This document shows positions 47,116 to 59,172 of a stretch of 64,000 bases of DNA, piece after piece. The DNA comes from Cephalopachus bancanus (lineage: Eukaryota; Chordata; Mammalia; Primates; Tarsiidae). Under the pieces are notes generated by a model. The model was not told the origin of the DNA. It saw only the letters and a list, made by a program, of their open reading frames with translations, and did not search any database. Each line of letters begins with the position of its first letter. Position 1 is the stretch's first letter. The stretch covers positions 1,612,001 through 1,676,000 of the forward strand of contig JAPVLO010000146.1 of NCBI GenBank assembly GCA_027257055.1. Reading direction: 5' to 3'. A program made the translations under genes and the position numbers.

Positions 47116-47508
47116 CTTTTTACATTTGAAAAAAATCTCCACAAGTTACCAAAACAGAAACCTATAGCTGACATCAGGAATGCACTGTGGGCTGACAGTT
47201 TTCAGACATATCTTTCCATGACAGCTAAAGAGATCATTAAAAAGCAATAAAGGTTATTCATGAGGGGAGCAAAGTAAATTGGATTCCTATTTCATACCAT
47301 ACACAAACATAAATTCCAGATGGATTAAAGATTGAGATGCCAGAAGAAAACCTGGGCAACTAATAGAACATATCTTTGTATTCTGGTTTTTTTTTTTTTT
47401 GAGTTGGAGCCTCACTCTGTCACTCAGACTGGAGTACTGTGGCACACTCACTGTGGCCACCCCAGCATCGACCTGCTGGGCTTAGACAATCCTTCCACCT
47501 CAGCCTTC

Positions 47509-48610
47509 TGTAAGGAATAGAATGACTTATTTCCAAAATGAACCCTGAGCCAAGTTTAAATGCCTTTGCTGAGTCACCTCCTGCTTCTTTATTCTCTTTT
47601 TCATGGGCTTTCACTTTGGCGGGCTTTTATGTTCAAATTTTGGACATATAAATTTGCAAACCAATCAGCAAATAGGACATGCAAATGAACTAATTACATG
47701 ATCCATTTGATGTGTGTCATGTAGGCAACATCCAGGAAAACATTGTAACCTCTGTGGAGCCCAGCCTATGAGAGACCAGGGGAGGGACTAGCATTCTAGG
47801 TTACAAATATGCTAATTGTAACAGCCCTAGTGTGCCTGCCCACCAGACACCTGATCTTGCAAGACCGTTATTAGTCTCACTTCTGCTGCACTCCACGTCT
47901 TCATTTCCATCCTTTGATTTTGGACAGGTGAGTTCATTTCTCACAATTTGGGGGCTCGTCTGAGATACTCTGCATCTGTGGGAGAGAAACCCCAGCAGAG
48001 GGAAGACGTGTCCCACATGATTTTGGGTGGCATACTCTGCTTGGGCATCTTGGCTGCTAGTGGAACTGCAGATAAGCCCAAGACTATTGTTCTAGAGACA
48101 GCAGAAGTGACACAGAAAAAAAAAAAAAGAAAGAAAGAAAGCAGGCACCGCGGCAATGAGGCAGCCTCTTGCACAAGCCAAGGTAGTAAAAATTGGATTA
48201 TAAGTATTACCTTGGCGGTTGGGGCATTCTCAGTGGTTGAGTGTGTATGTGACTGAGACATATCTCATGCTATGAAGTGATTGTGGAGTCCCAATCCACA
48301 TTTTTGTTTTCCTGCAAGGGAATGGCCAGAGATGCAAATAGGACATGCAAATGAACTAATTACCTGACCCAATTGATGTGTGCCATGTAGATGACGTTTA
48401 GGAAAGTGTTGTAACTTCTGTGAAGCCCAGCCTATGGGGCACCAGGGGAGGGACTAGCATTCTAGGCTACAAATATGCTAATTTTAACAGCCCGGTGTGC
48501 CTGCCCACCAGACACCCGATCTTGCAAGACTGTCATTAAAGTCTCGCTTCTGCTGCACTCCACGCCTGTGTCCATCCTTTGATTTTGGACAGGTGAATTC
48601 ATTTCTCACA
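47509..48610 (+). mobile_element. Short class I-like provirus: full 5' LTR, leader remnant, partial 3' LTR
   Basis: 5' LTR 47,509-47,945 (TGTAAGG...CTCACA). A primer-binding site TGGGGGCTCGTCTGAGAT follows at 47,949-47,966; it fits the tRNA-Pro type of gammaretroviruses. The internal part is only about 388 bases with no gag, pol or env recognised. The 3' LTR (48,334-48,610) starts inside U3 at gcaaataggacatg and ends CTCACA. Flanks are cttc on both sides (47,505-47,508, 48,611-48,614), the 4-bp duplication typical of gammaretroviruses. The two LTRs differ at about 30-35 of 278 positions by eye, so it is old. The 3' LTR keeps ATTAAA where the 5' copy has lost it. Confidence 0.9.
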
Positions 48611-48649
48611 CTTCCAAGTAGCCAGAACTACAGGTGCATGCTACCACAC

Positions 48650-48959
48650 TCAGCTAATTTTTTTTCTTTTTTTTGAGTTGGAGTCTCACTCTGTCACCCA
48701 GACTGGAGTGCAGTGGCCACTCCCCGCCACCACAGCCTTGACCTGCTGGGCTCCAGCGATCCTTCCACCTCAGCCTTCCAAGTAGCCGGAATTACAGGCA
48801 TGCACTACCACGCCCGGCTGATTTTTGATTTATTGTAGAGATGAGGTCTCGCTGCCCAGGCTGGTCTTGAATCCGCGGACTCAGCCAATCCACTCACCTC
48901 AGCCTCCCAAAGGTGCGGGATTACAGGCTGAGCCACCGAGCTCGGCTCAGCTAATTTTT
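48650..48959 (-). mobile_element. Young-tier Alu nested in the outer Alu
   Basis: Element 48,663-48,946; flanks tcagctaattttt at 48,650-48,662 and 48,947-48,959. Has the young 'ggtctcgctgcccaggctgg'. Confidence 0.95.
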
Positions 48960-49104
48960 AAAAATTTATTGTAGAGATGAGGTCTCGCCAAGTTGCCCAG
49001 GCTGGTCTCGAACCCACAGACTCAGGCAACCCACTCACCTTGGCCTCCCAAAGTGTTAGGATTACAGGTTGACACACCAAGCTTGGCCTGTATTCTTGAG
49101 ACAA

Positions 49105-49434
49105 GAAAGGCCTTCCTAGGCCGGGCTTGGTGGCTCAGCCTGTAATCTCAGCACTGTGGGAGGTTGAAGTGAGTGGATTACCTGAGCCCTCGGGTTCGAG
49201 ACCCATCTGGGCAACTTGGCAAAACCTCATCTCTACAATAAATTTTAAAAAATTAGCCGGGCATGGTAGCACATACCTGTAGTTCCAGCTACTTGGAAGG
49301 CTGAGGTGGAAGGGTTGCCAGAGCCCAGCAGGTCAAGGCTGCAGTGGCTGGGAGTGGCCACTGCACTCTAGCCTGAGTGACAGAGTGAGACACTAACTCA
49401 AAAAAAAAAAAAAAAAAAAAGAAAGGCCTTCCTA
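49105..49434 (+). mobile_element. Alu, intermediate tier, with 14-bp target duplication
   Basis: Element 49,119-49,420 with a 20-A tail; flanks gaaaggccttccta are identical (49,105-49,118, 49,421-49,434). Confidence 0.96.
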
Positions 49435-50711
49435 AGAAAGACAAAATACCCAGAATCATAAAGAAAAAGATGCACAAAGTGGAGCTTATCAAATTCAAAA
49501 CTTGTCTAATAAACAAAGGGTATTGTTTTTAAAAACCACCAAGTAGGAGAATATTAGTCATACTATATAGAGATCAGTCCAAAAGGTGAATTTTTAACAG
49601 AATATTTTAAAAGAAAAAAAAGGATTAATAAAATGACAGGAACTTTACATAATACAAATAGCCAATAAACATGTGAAAAAAGTTAACTTCACAAGTGTTC
49701 ATTAAAAAATGGACTATTTGTCAGTAGATTTGACAGATTTCAGAATGATTGGCAATGTTAACTGTAGGTGAGATTGTGATGATTTTTCATACACTGTTGA
49801 AGAAGGTGGAAATTGCTGTCCCCGTTTTGGGAGGATGATCCTGTAACAGCTAATATAATTGCAAAGGCACACACTCTTTCATCCAGGGTTTCACTTCTTG
49901 GAATTCACCCCCATCTACATTTATGAAGATTTCAAAAGTACTATTGAATGCAAAGTGGAGTGATATGTGTAATATATTCTATTTATGAATATATTAAGAA
50001 AATTGACAAAAATAAAACAGCATGATTGTTATTTATGTATATACAAAATAGACATATACACATGTAGCTAAAGTATAAAAACAGAGTGGAAGAATAAGTA
50101 TCAAATTCAGGAAAGCAGCTGCCTCAGGAAAGGGAAAGAAAAAAATGGCACAAAAGGCTCATAACTTTATATGTATACTTTTTCTTTTATTTAAAAAATG
50201 TGAGGTAAATATAAAATTAATAATTTATTTTGTGTACTTTCTGTACTTTCAGAATGTTTGTTTTTAGTACATTTATGTTCATTTTTTAAAAATTAGAATA
50301 AAAGCACAATAAAAATTATATATAAACATTGATGTTTACTGCAGCTTTTTTTAGAGTAAAAAACTGAAAACAAACTAAAGTTTCTTCATAAGAGAATGGT
50401 TTGACAAATATATGATCTGTTTATAACCAGATGACTATGCAGAGTTTTAAAAGAACAAAAAGTCACACAGAAATTTCTTTACGACATATCATTAAATGAG
50501 AAAAGTAAGACAGAACAATACAACATCTAATATATATATATATTTTTTAAAAAAACATACAGTGTGATTATAAGTTCCCCCCCCATGAGCATCTAAAATT
50601 TGGATGCCTGCTAAAAAATGATATATATTAATTGACAATGTTTTTCTTTCTTAGTGGTATATAAAATCATGGCATGTCTTACAAACAAAAGGATCATATA
50701 TTTTAGGAAAA

Positions 50712-50758
<47 letters not shown>
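50712..50758 (+). repeat. (CA)n microsatellite
   Basis: About 23 CA units. Confidence 0.98.
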
Positions 50759-50760
<2 letters not shown>

Positions 50761-51885
50761 GTTTGTATGTAAATGAGCTTTTTCAATGTCAGGAAGGATA
50801 CTCACTACCAGGTCAATAAGGAATGGTTTGTGGAATGAGTCTGATTAGATGAGGTTAATGGCACAGGAACATTTTATGCTATATATTCTATGTTGTTTGA
50901 ATTTTAACAATACTTGTGAAAAAGAATCCCATTTTTGGAGTTACATATATGTGTGCTTAGAAAAAAAATCTAGTGGAATCTAAACCAAAATATTGCTAGT
51001 ACTTTTCTGTGGGTAGAAAACTCATAATTGAGTTTTATTTTATTGTTCATCTGCATTGCCTGTATTTCAGCATGAAATTCCAAGATCTACTGACATAAAC
51101 TCCATCGGCGGCCAACAGACAGGTAGGGAAGCCCTTGGTATATACCATCAATAGCCAGACACACTCCCATCCTTGCACACCTACAGTCAGGTGACCCTAG
51201 GCAGAGAAGCCTAGACTTGTTCTCTCTTGGATGTGTATATTATGTGCTGGGCACATGCAGAGATAAATGAAATAGGCTGCTGTTCTCTGGAGCTTACAGC
51301 CTAGCTTAAGGTGTAAGTTAGGACACACACAACAGTCAAACCCCTGCTCTAGTCACTTGCTTTGCTGCTGAGACTATCTCACTTTAGTATGATTTAAAAA
51401 ATGATCAACTATCTGCCTGGTGAATTGTGAGTTTTTTAATGAAGCCAGCAGTATGACTGGAATAAAAAAGACTTAACTTCATGAATCCAGAGATCTTCAA
51501 TTGTATCCTAAGGTAAACCTGTGTTTTTTTGTTTGTTTTTTTTTATTGTGGTAAGTCTGTTTTTGTCTTTGTCATAGAAAAATCCATTTTATGATGGGAT
51601 TTCATAAAATAAAGTACCTTTCTCTGATTAAAATCTTTTAGAAAGAAGTAAAAAAATTTTATTCTTTTGGGATATTTTACACCTTTGAAGTCACCTAGAC
51701 TCTGGATTTCCTCACTGTGACTAAAAATGAGAGGTCAAGTTCATCGGGGTCTTGGCTTTGAGAAACTGTTGATGGGAGGTGAAAGTTGTTGGTTTTCACC
51801 ACCTTGACGGAGCCTCTCATTCACTGTCAGCAGTGAAGCTTCTTTCATTCCCACAGGAATCATATGATAAATAATAAGAGAAAAA
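50759..51885. other. Intergenic, nothing recognised
   Basis: A weak L2-like piece at about 51,210-51,310. No gene or clear transposon. Confidence 0.45.
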
Positions 51886-52175
51886 TTGGGCACAGTGGCT
51901 CACACCTGTAATCCAGCACTTTGGGAGGCAGAACAAGAGGATTGCCTGAGCCCAGAGGTTCAAGACCAGCCTACGCAACATGTAAGACCTTGTCTCTACA
52001 ATTAAAAAAAAAATAGCAGAACATGGTGGCACATACCTGTGGTTACAGCTATTTGGAAGGCTAAGATGGAAGAATGACCTGAGACCAGTAGGCCAAGACT
52101 GTGGTAGCCATGAGCGTGCCACTGCACTCCAGGCTAGGTGTCAGAGCGAGACTCTGATTCAAAAAAAAAAAGAAG
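51886..52175 (+). mobile_element. Alu, old
   Basis: 'gggcacagtggctcacacct', right arm 'ccatgagcgtgccactgcac', A-rich (AAG)n tail. Between old AluJ and the lineage-specific set. Confidence 0.85.
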
Positions 52176-52561
52176 AAGAAAAAAGAAAAGGATTCCAGAA
52201 CATAGATATGAGATACAGAAAGAAGAGTAAGTAAACTTTTAAAAATTATAATTTTGGAAAAATCTAAAATTGATGTTATCAAAAATAATATGCAAATTGT
52301 GGGTTTTTTTTTTTTTTTTTTAAGCTAGCACAACAGACAATTTCTTGCTGTAATTTTCTTAAGGTCCTTGTGTTATTGGAAAAAAAAGATATTGATTAGC
52401 TTTACATTCTTTTAGAATACATGTTTTAGTTTTTAGGACAACCATCAGAAAAAAAGAAACAGAATTAGTAAATTCTAATAGGATTTAGTAAAGTAAAAAA
52501 AAAAATAGAATATGGGGGAAAATGTTATCTATTCCAAAAAAATATAATTTAAAATGAATCC

Positions 52562-52869
52562 AGCCAGGTATGGTGGCTCAAGCCTGTAATCCCAGCACTT
52601 TGGGAGACCAAGGCGAGAGGATTGCCTAAGCTCAGGGCTCAAGACCAGCCCGGGCAACTTGGTGAGACCTCATTTCTACAATAAATCAAAAAAAAAAAAT
52701 AAATAAATAAGCTGGGCATGATAGTGTGTGTCCGTAGTTCTAGCTACTTGGAAGACTGAAGTGGAAGGATTGTCTAAGCCCAGCAGGTCAAGGCTGTGGT
52801 GGCCATGAGCGTGCCACTGCACTCCAACCTTGGCCACAGAGTGAGACTTTAGCTCAAAAAAAAAAAAAG
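52562..52869 (+). mobile_element. Alu, intermediate tier
   Basis: 'gcaacttggtgagacctcat' and 'cccagcaggtcaaggctgtg'. The middle A-run contains (AAAT)n. Confidence 0.9.
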
Positions 52870-52939
52870 AGTGCAAATGGAAAGCATATAATAAAATGTT
52901 GGAAGTAAGTTCAAATATGTCCATACCCCAAAAAACCAC

Positions 52940-53770
52940 CAAAAAAATGGGCTGAATTATATACTTAATAGTTAGGAGTTGTACAACCCCATTACAAAGT
53001 GGGCAAAAAGATATGAATAGACACTTGTCAAAAGAAGACATGAGCAGCCAACAGATACATGGAAAAAAAAAATGCTCAGCCTCACTAGTCATCAAAGAAA
53101 TGCAAATTAAAACCACACTGGGATACCACCTAACTCCAGTCAGGATGGCCGTCATCAATAACTTAAAAAACAACAGTTGCTGGAGAGGATGTGCACTGTT
53201 GGTAGGAGTGTAAACTAATACAACCTCTGTGGAAAACAGTTTGGTGATTCCTAAAAGATCTAAAAATCAACCTTCCATACGACCCCACAGTCTACCTCCT
53301 GGGAATATACCCAGAGGAACTCAAATCACTCTATGAAAAAGATACCTACACACATATGTTTATTGCAGCTTTGGTTCATGTTAGCAAAAACATTGAATCA
53401 ACCATGCTGCCCATCGAAAGAGGACTGGATAAAAAAATGTGGATGGAATATTATACACTATAGAATATTATGCAGCCATAAAGAAGGAAAAAATTATGAA
53501 CTTCATAGCAACCTGGATGGACTTAGAATCTATAATACCGAAAGACCTATCACAGAAACAAAGAACTGAATATCAAATGTTCTCACTTACAGGCGAGACC
53601 ATTAAACAATTATCATAATACTATAAAAAAAGGACTGCAGTAGTGGGAAACTCCCAGGAGAAGAGAGGCAGACCTCATCAACAAGGGTACATTCATAATG
53701 AACATTTGCATACCTAATCCTGAATTGTACCCCACATCTTTAAAATTAAAAATAAATTAAAAAATACAAT
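52940..53770 (+). mobile_element. L1 3' end, 5'-truncated
   Basis: ORF2 C-terminal region with multiple stops ('aatgctcagcctcactagtc', 'ccagaggaactcaaatcac', 'aacctggatggacttagaat') and a 3' UTR ending 'taccccacatctttaaaat' plus A-rich tail. Confidence 0.88.
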
Positions 53771-54029
53771 AGTAAGGAATTGTAAAAAAAATTCTGCTAT
53801 ATTCTTTTTTGTAATTTTTAATTTTTCCAAATTTATGGAATATTCAACACCAAGACTGAGTCTTAATATAAACTATAGACTTCGGGCAATACTGATGTGT
53901 CAAAGTAGGTTTATCAATTGTAACAAATGTGCCGCTCTGGTTTAGGGTGTTAATAATGGGGACACTGTGAGTGTGGGGGCAGGGAGATATAGGAACTCTA
54001 TTACTTTCTGCTCAATTTTGCTGTGAACC

Positions 54030-54337
54030 TAAAGCTGCTTATTTTTTTGCTTTTTCTTTTTTTGAGTTGGAGTCTCACTCTGCTGCCCAGGCTGGAATGC
54101 AGTGGCATTCTCACAGCCACCACAGCCTCAACCTGCTGGGTTTAGGCAATCCTTCTATCTCAGCCTTCCAAGTAGCTGGAACTACAGGCATGAGCTACCA
54201 TGCCCAGCTTGTTTTCTGATTTATTGTAGAAACGAAGTCTCACCAAGTTGCCCAGGCTGGTCTCGAACCTCTAGGCTCAGGCAATCCCAAAGTGCTAGGA
54301 TTATAGGCTGAGCTACTGCGCCCGGCCTAAAACTGCT
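54030..54337 (-). mobile_element. Alu with internal deletion and target-site duplication
   Basis: Element 54,040-54,327; flanks taaagctgct and taaaactgct. Lost the 'ccactcacctcagcct' segment near 54,285. Confidence 0.88.
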
Positions 54338-55330
54338 CTTCAAAAAAATTAGAAATAAGAGCAGACAAACAGAAAAATTCAAAACCTTCCCCAAAAGGAA
54401 CTGCTAGGCTCAGATGCTTTTAGGAGTAAATTCAATCAAATATTTGAGGAAAAATTTTTCAACTTACACAAACTCTTCCAGAGAATAAAAAAGAGAAAAC
54501 ACTCTCCCAACTCCTTTCCCAAAGCTAGTAAAGTCAGATAAGACAGTCCAATAAATGAAGTTAAAGCCTATCTTACTCATGAGCATAAAAGAAAAAGCTC
54601 TATACAAAATATTAGCAGATCAAGTCCAGCAGTACATAACAAGATAATAAAACACAACCAAACTGGTTTATTCTAAGAATGCAATGGTAGTTGAATATTA
54701 AAAATCAAACAAGGTAATTTATCACACTAATAGTTGAAAGGAAAAGAAAATAGGATATGCCCAGTAGATGCAGTTAAAGCACCTAATAAAATTTAACATC
54801 CTTTTATGATTAAAAAATTTTTTTAAATCTCTTAGCAAATTTGGAAGAGAGAAACTTTCCTAACCTGATAAAAGATTCTAACAAAAACTAATCCTAACTC
54901 TAAACTAAAGGTTCAATGGTGAAATGTTTGCACTGGGATCCAACTACTCTGTATCCACTGTAGCACTCAGTATAATAAAATAAAAATAACAAAAGGTATC
55001 AGGATTGGAATATAAGAAACAAAATTACCATTATTTATCTAGCTAGAATAGGACTTTCTATATGAAAATGCCAAAAATCTACAGACTAATTATCAGAATT
55101 AACAAGCAAGTTTATCAGGATTGCTGCTACTACTGAAAAATGCAAAAATCCTTAGCATGTCTATCTACCTGCAACAAAGATTTAGATAATAAAATTTTTC
55201 AAAGATACTATGATGAATACCACAAAAATAACGAAAATTTAGGAATAAACCTTACAAAAGTTATAAAAGATATTCATGAATAAAATTATAAAACTGCATT
55301 AAAAGTTTTACTCTAATGTAGAAAGATAAT

Positions 55331-55914
55331 ATGTTCATGAATAGAGTGATTTAAATATAAAAATATATTATTTTTTCTCTAAGTAACCAATAAAGAAAAT
55401 ATAACTCCTGGTCAGGCTCAGTGGCTCAGCCTATAATCCCAACACTTTGGGAGGCCAAAGCCAGTAGATTGCCTGAGCCTGAGGGTTCGAGACCAGTTAG
55501 GGCAACTTGGCAAGACCTCGTCTCTACAATAAATCAAAAATTAGCCAGGCGTGGTAGCATGCACCTGTAATTCCAGCTACTTGGAAGGCTGAGGCAGAAG
55601 GATCTCCTGAGCCCATCAGGTAGACGCTGGGGTGGCAGTGAGTGTGCCACTGCACTCCAGCCTGGGCTACAGAATGAGACTCTAACTACAAAATTAAAAA
55701 AAAGAAAAGAAAATATAACTCCAGTCAACCCTAATAGATGATCTCATGGGCCTTAAGTTACTTCTAAATTTATATAGAGACCGTATCCATGACACTCTTG
55801 AACGAGAACAAAAGTGAGGACAGCATGGACCTACAAGATACAAAGACTTATTTTAAAGTGATAGCAATAGAAAATAATATATTTTTATATTTAAATCACT
55901 CTATTCATGAACAT
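55331..55914. repeat. Perfect 44-bp inverted repeat pair
   Basis: 55,331-55,374 (atgttcatgaatagagtg...) is the exact reverse complement of 55,871-55,914 (...cactctattcatgaacat). The 496-bp spacer contains a complete Alu. The left copy fits the L1 sequence there; the right copy does not. Confidence 0.97.
55392..55722 (+). mobile_element. Alu, intermediate tier, with 17-bp target duplication
   Basis: Element 55,409-55,705; flanks aaagaaaatataactcc are identical (55,392-55,408, 55,706-55,722). It lies between the arms of the inverted repeat. Confidence 0.95.
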
Positions 55915-55979
55915 GGAAGAACAGATAAATAGACCCACAGAGCAGAAAAGAGAGCTCAGAAGCAGACCTACACATATAT

Positions 55980-56281
55980 GAAAACTTTTTTTTTTTTTTT
56001 GAGTTGGAGTCTCACTCTGTTGCCCAGACTGGAGTGCAGTGGCCGCTCCCGGCCACCGCAGCCTCGACCTGCTGGGCTCCAGCGATCCTTCCGCTTCAGC
56101 CTTCCGAGTAGCCGGAATTACAGGCATGCGCTACCATGCCCGGCTGATTTTTGGATTTATTGTAGAGATGAGGTCTCGCTGCCCAGGCGGGTCTCGAACC
56201 CACGGGTTCAGGCAATCCACTCACCTCAGCCTCCCAAAGGCGAGGGATTACAGGCTGAGCCACCAAGCCCGGCTGAAAACT
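55980..56281 (-). mobile_element. Young-tier Alu next to an AluJ
   Basis: Element 55,987-56,274 with flanks gaaaact. Young form 'ggtctcgctgcccaggcggg', CpG-rich. It sits at the poly(T) end of the following AluJ. Confidence 0.93.
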
Positions 56282-56571
56282 TTTTTTTTTTTATGTCAAT
56301 CTCACTCTGTTGCCCAGGCTGCAGTGCAATGTCAGGATTACAGTTTACGGCAGCTTCCACCGCCTGTGCTCAGATGTTCCTTCCACCTCAGCCTCATAAA
56401 TAGCTGGGACTATGGGTGTGTGTTACCATGCTCAGCTAATTTTTTTTTTTTTGTAGAGACGAGATCTCGCTGTGTTGTCTAGGCTGCTCTTGAACTCCTG
56501 ATCTCAAGCAATCCTCCTGCCTCAGCCTCCCAAACTACTGGGATTACAGGCATGGGCAACTGCATCTGGCC
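56282..56571 (-). mobile_element. AluJ, antisense
   Basis: Reverse complement AluJ: 'tctcactctgttgcccagg', 'cctcccaaactactggg', end 'gcaactgcatctggcc'. Confidence 0.9.
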
Positions 56572-56616
56572 ATATAGGGAAATTTGATATGCACTTGATG
56601 AGGCACTGTCGACCAA

Positions 56617-56735
56617 GAGAAAAAGGTAGTCCTGGGGGAGGGGCACACCTCATCAGCAAGGGTACCTACATAATGAACATTTATAACCTAACACTGAATT
56701 ATATCCCACATCTTTAAAATTAAAACTTTTTTTAA
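56617..56735 (+). mobile_element. Very short L1 3' end
   Basis: 'ctcatcagcaagggtaccta' to 'atcccacatctttaaaatt' plus A/T tail. Same 3' UTR type as at 53.7 kb, placed inside the ancient L1M. Confidence 0.75.
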
Positions 56736-57470
56736 AGGATAGACTGCATAAATGCTAACACAACTGATTATTTGGATTTTTTTAAAAAAGAAAATATATC
56801 CCTACTTCACACCATACACAAAGATAATTCCAGATGGATTGGGAATTTAAATGTAAAACATGAAACATTAAAAGTTTTGTAATAAGACATTATCTTTATG
56901 ATCTCAGGATAAAAAAGAATGTTTTAAGCAAGTCACAAAAAGGACTAAACTTAAAGGAAAACACAGACAATGGCAACTACATTAAAATTAAAATTTTTCT
57001 ATTCATAAGAAAGCATCAAGCTCCAAAAAATTTATTTTTGGAGCAGATGTTTGTGGCACATAAAATCACAGATTAGTATCCATAATAAAAATGAAATCCT
57101 ACAAATCAGTAAGAAAAAGACAGACAGCTAAATAGAAAAACTGCAATGAATATATATTCATATATATATATAGTAATGAAAAAGGTAATAAGTAGATCTG
57201 TAAGAGAAAAGATAGTGTAAATAGCCAGTGATCACATGAAAAAATGAGCAATGTCATTAGTACCTGGGAAGTTGAAATTAAAGCTTTAAAAATTCTCACC
57301 CGCTTAATTCGCAAAAATTAAAGTCTGGCAATACCAAGTATTTTTGAAAAGATGGCAGTACACAGAACCATCATACATTGTTACAATGTCAACACAGGGA
57401 CACTGATGACTTTGAGAAGAACAGTCTTGGTGGTTGATGTGAGTTAAAGTTCAATCAGAAAAAAATTTGA

Positions 57471-59172
57471 AAGACTGTGGAAGGAGAGGAACTAAAGTCA
57501 GTGAGTATAGATGATTCTATATAAAGAAGCAAATAAATGGGGTAGTGCCTGGAAAGAACTAAGGTCAAAAGCAGTTTTTTATTTATTTATGTTTCCCCCT
57601 CCTCGGATGGGAGAAATGGCAGAGAAGGAAAATTATTGATGCAAGAGAGAGGACAGAATTGATGGAGCGATGCCCTTGAGCAGATAAGAGAGGCTGGGAT
57701 GACAGCATGAGTGGTGGAATTGACTTTAGACAGCAGCACAGACGATTCACCAGCAGGAAAAGGGAAACAACAGAGGCTGCAGGTGCAAGTGCGTGCAGGT
57801 GGACAGATGTGGTCTGCAGTTGGTAGAAACCCTCTGATGCTTGTTTCCTTGGTGAAGTAGGAGGCGAGATCATCATCCGAGAGGTTGGGGAGAAGGTGCT
57901 GGAAGTCTGAGATAAGAGAATTTTGACATTCTCAAGCAAAGAAGTGGAAGGGTGAATGGATTAGGGAAGTAGAGTAAGATTGTTCAGTGGCATCAAAAGA
58001 CCATTTGAGATTTGCGGTCATGAATTTAAGATGAGATCAGCCAGCAAGACTGTGTATTTTTTTCCCACCCATATTCAACTACATGAGAGCAGGCACAGAG
58101 GAAACAGAGATTTTCATTTAATCAAATTGCTTCTTTGTCAAGCCAACATGACAAATGGAGAGGGGCGAGAGTTGAGAATGTGCTAGAGGAGTGATTATCA
58201 TGATTAACCACAGAATTCAAGCAGGAGAAGATGAGGAAAGATTATACCTAATGGGTGAGAGGTGGTGAAAAGCAGTAAGAGTGATAGATTTAAGGGTTGC
58301 CGGAATTGGGGGGCTGGGGGAAATTTATTGGAAAGATCAATGGTGGTGGTCAGATGCATGAAAATGAGATTATGGCAATAAATGTACCCAAGAAATAGAA
58401 GTAAGGCAGAATGAAAGATGGTTTTTGAGGGAAAGAAATTCAAGGAACCGATAGTCTAGGCTGACAGGGGAACCATCTTTCTGTAAATCTACACAGCTTA
58501 ATAGGGGCATATGTGGAACAAAGTGATGGTGTACCAGGAGTTTAAAAAGCTAAGAAATAAGGAGAGTCCCTTACCTACCTTCCAGGCCAAGTAGTATGAG
58601 GGCTATTGGGGAAAACCATCTGCCATGTAAGAGTGTGCAAGGGAAGCAGTAAAGGAAAATGCAAAAAAACAAAACAAACATTTAAGTTCATTCTTTAAGA
58701 TAAGATTGCCTATCTTCTGAAATACTACCAGTTCATTTTGAACAGCTCAAGTTCCTATATACTTTACTGATTAATTCTTGGGATCTATTCAGAATAGATA
58801 CATGTCTCCTCCATTATCAATCATTATTCATTCAACATATTTCTATTTGGTGCATGTTCGATAAATATTTGCTCTAGGTGCTTAAAAATCTATCAGTGGA
58901 AATAAAACAAGGATTTCTGCCACTGTGGAGCTTATTTTGGAAGCCTTTTTTTTTCAATTTTGTGCAGATATCAGAGTGTTGATCATTTTGTTTTTATGGT
59001 AGGCTATCTTGCTCCAAGTACACAGAACAGAATGGAGTCAGTTAAAAAGAAGACAAAAATGAGGGCATCAAAGATTAGGCACTGAGTAGGAAGGTTTTGT
59101 GACACGCAGAGAACCCAATACAGTACAGGGTGTAAATAGGTTCCCAGGATGAGAGGCCAAGGTATTTTAGAA
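57471..59172. other. Intergenic; ancient repeat and reverse L2
   Basis: 57,560-57,960 is related to the unclassified repeat at 17.8 kb. Reverse L2 at about 58,820-58,945. No gene; minus-strand frames at 57,583 and 58,204 arise from the repeat. Confidence 0.45.

Larger units (their letters stand above)
47377..49096 (-). mobile_element. Outer Alu, split into three by a provirus and a young Alu
   Basis: Pieces 47,385-47,508, 48,611-48,662 and 48,960-49,088 join into one older-tier Alu with 'gccaagttgcccagg'. The outer flanks are tgtattct at 47,377-47,384 and 49,089-49,096. Confidence 0.93.
47220..50590 (+). mobile_element. Ancient L1M/HAL1-like element, broken by later insertions
   Basis: L1 ORF2-like text before the Alu ('ttccagatggattaaagatt'), continuing after 49,435 ('gcttatcaaattcaaaact') and on to about 50,540 ('agaatggtttgacaaatat', 'gactatgcagagttttaaaa'). 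Interrupted by the nested Alu/ERV block and the 49,119 Alu. Confidence 0.6.
54340..57470 (+). mobile_element. Ancient L1M, broken by at least four later insertions
   Basis: ORF2-like RT text ('aaactggtttattctaagaa', 'caaagatactatgatgaata'-like) interrupted by Alus at 55,409, 55,987 and 56,282 and by a younger L1 3' end at 56,617. Continues to about 57,470. Confidence 0.65.

Noticed and set aside
9107..56482. Many 60-150 codon frames across Alus, e.g. 38,081-38,527, 55,978-56,403 and 56,039-56,482, with recurring LECSGRS and SLPSSRNY text
   Set aside because: They are translations of antisense Alu sequence, recurring at every minus-strand Alu, with no independent gene evidence.
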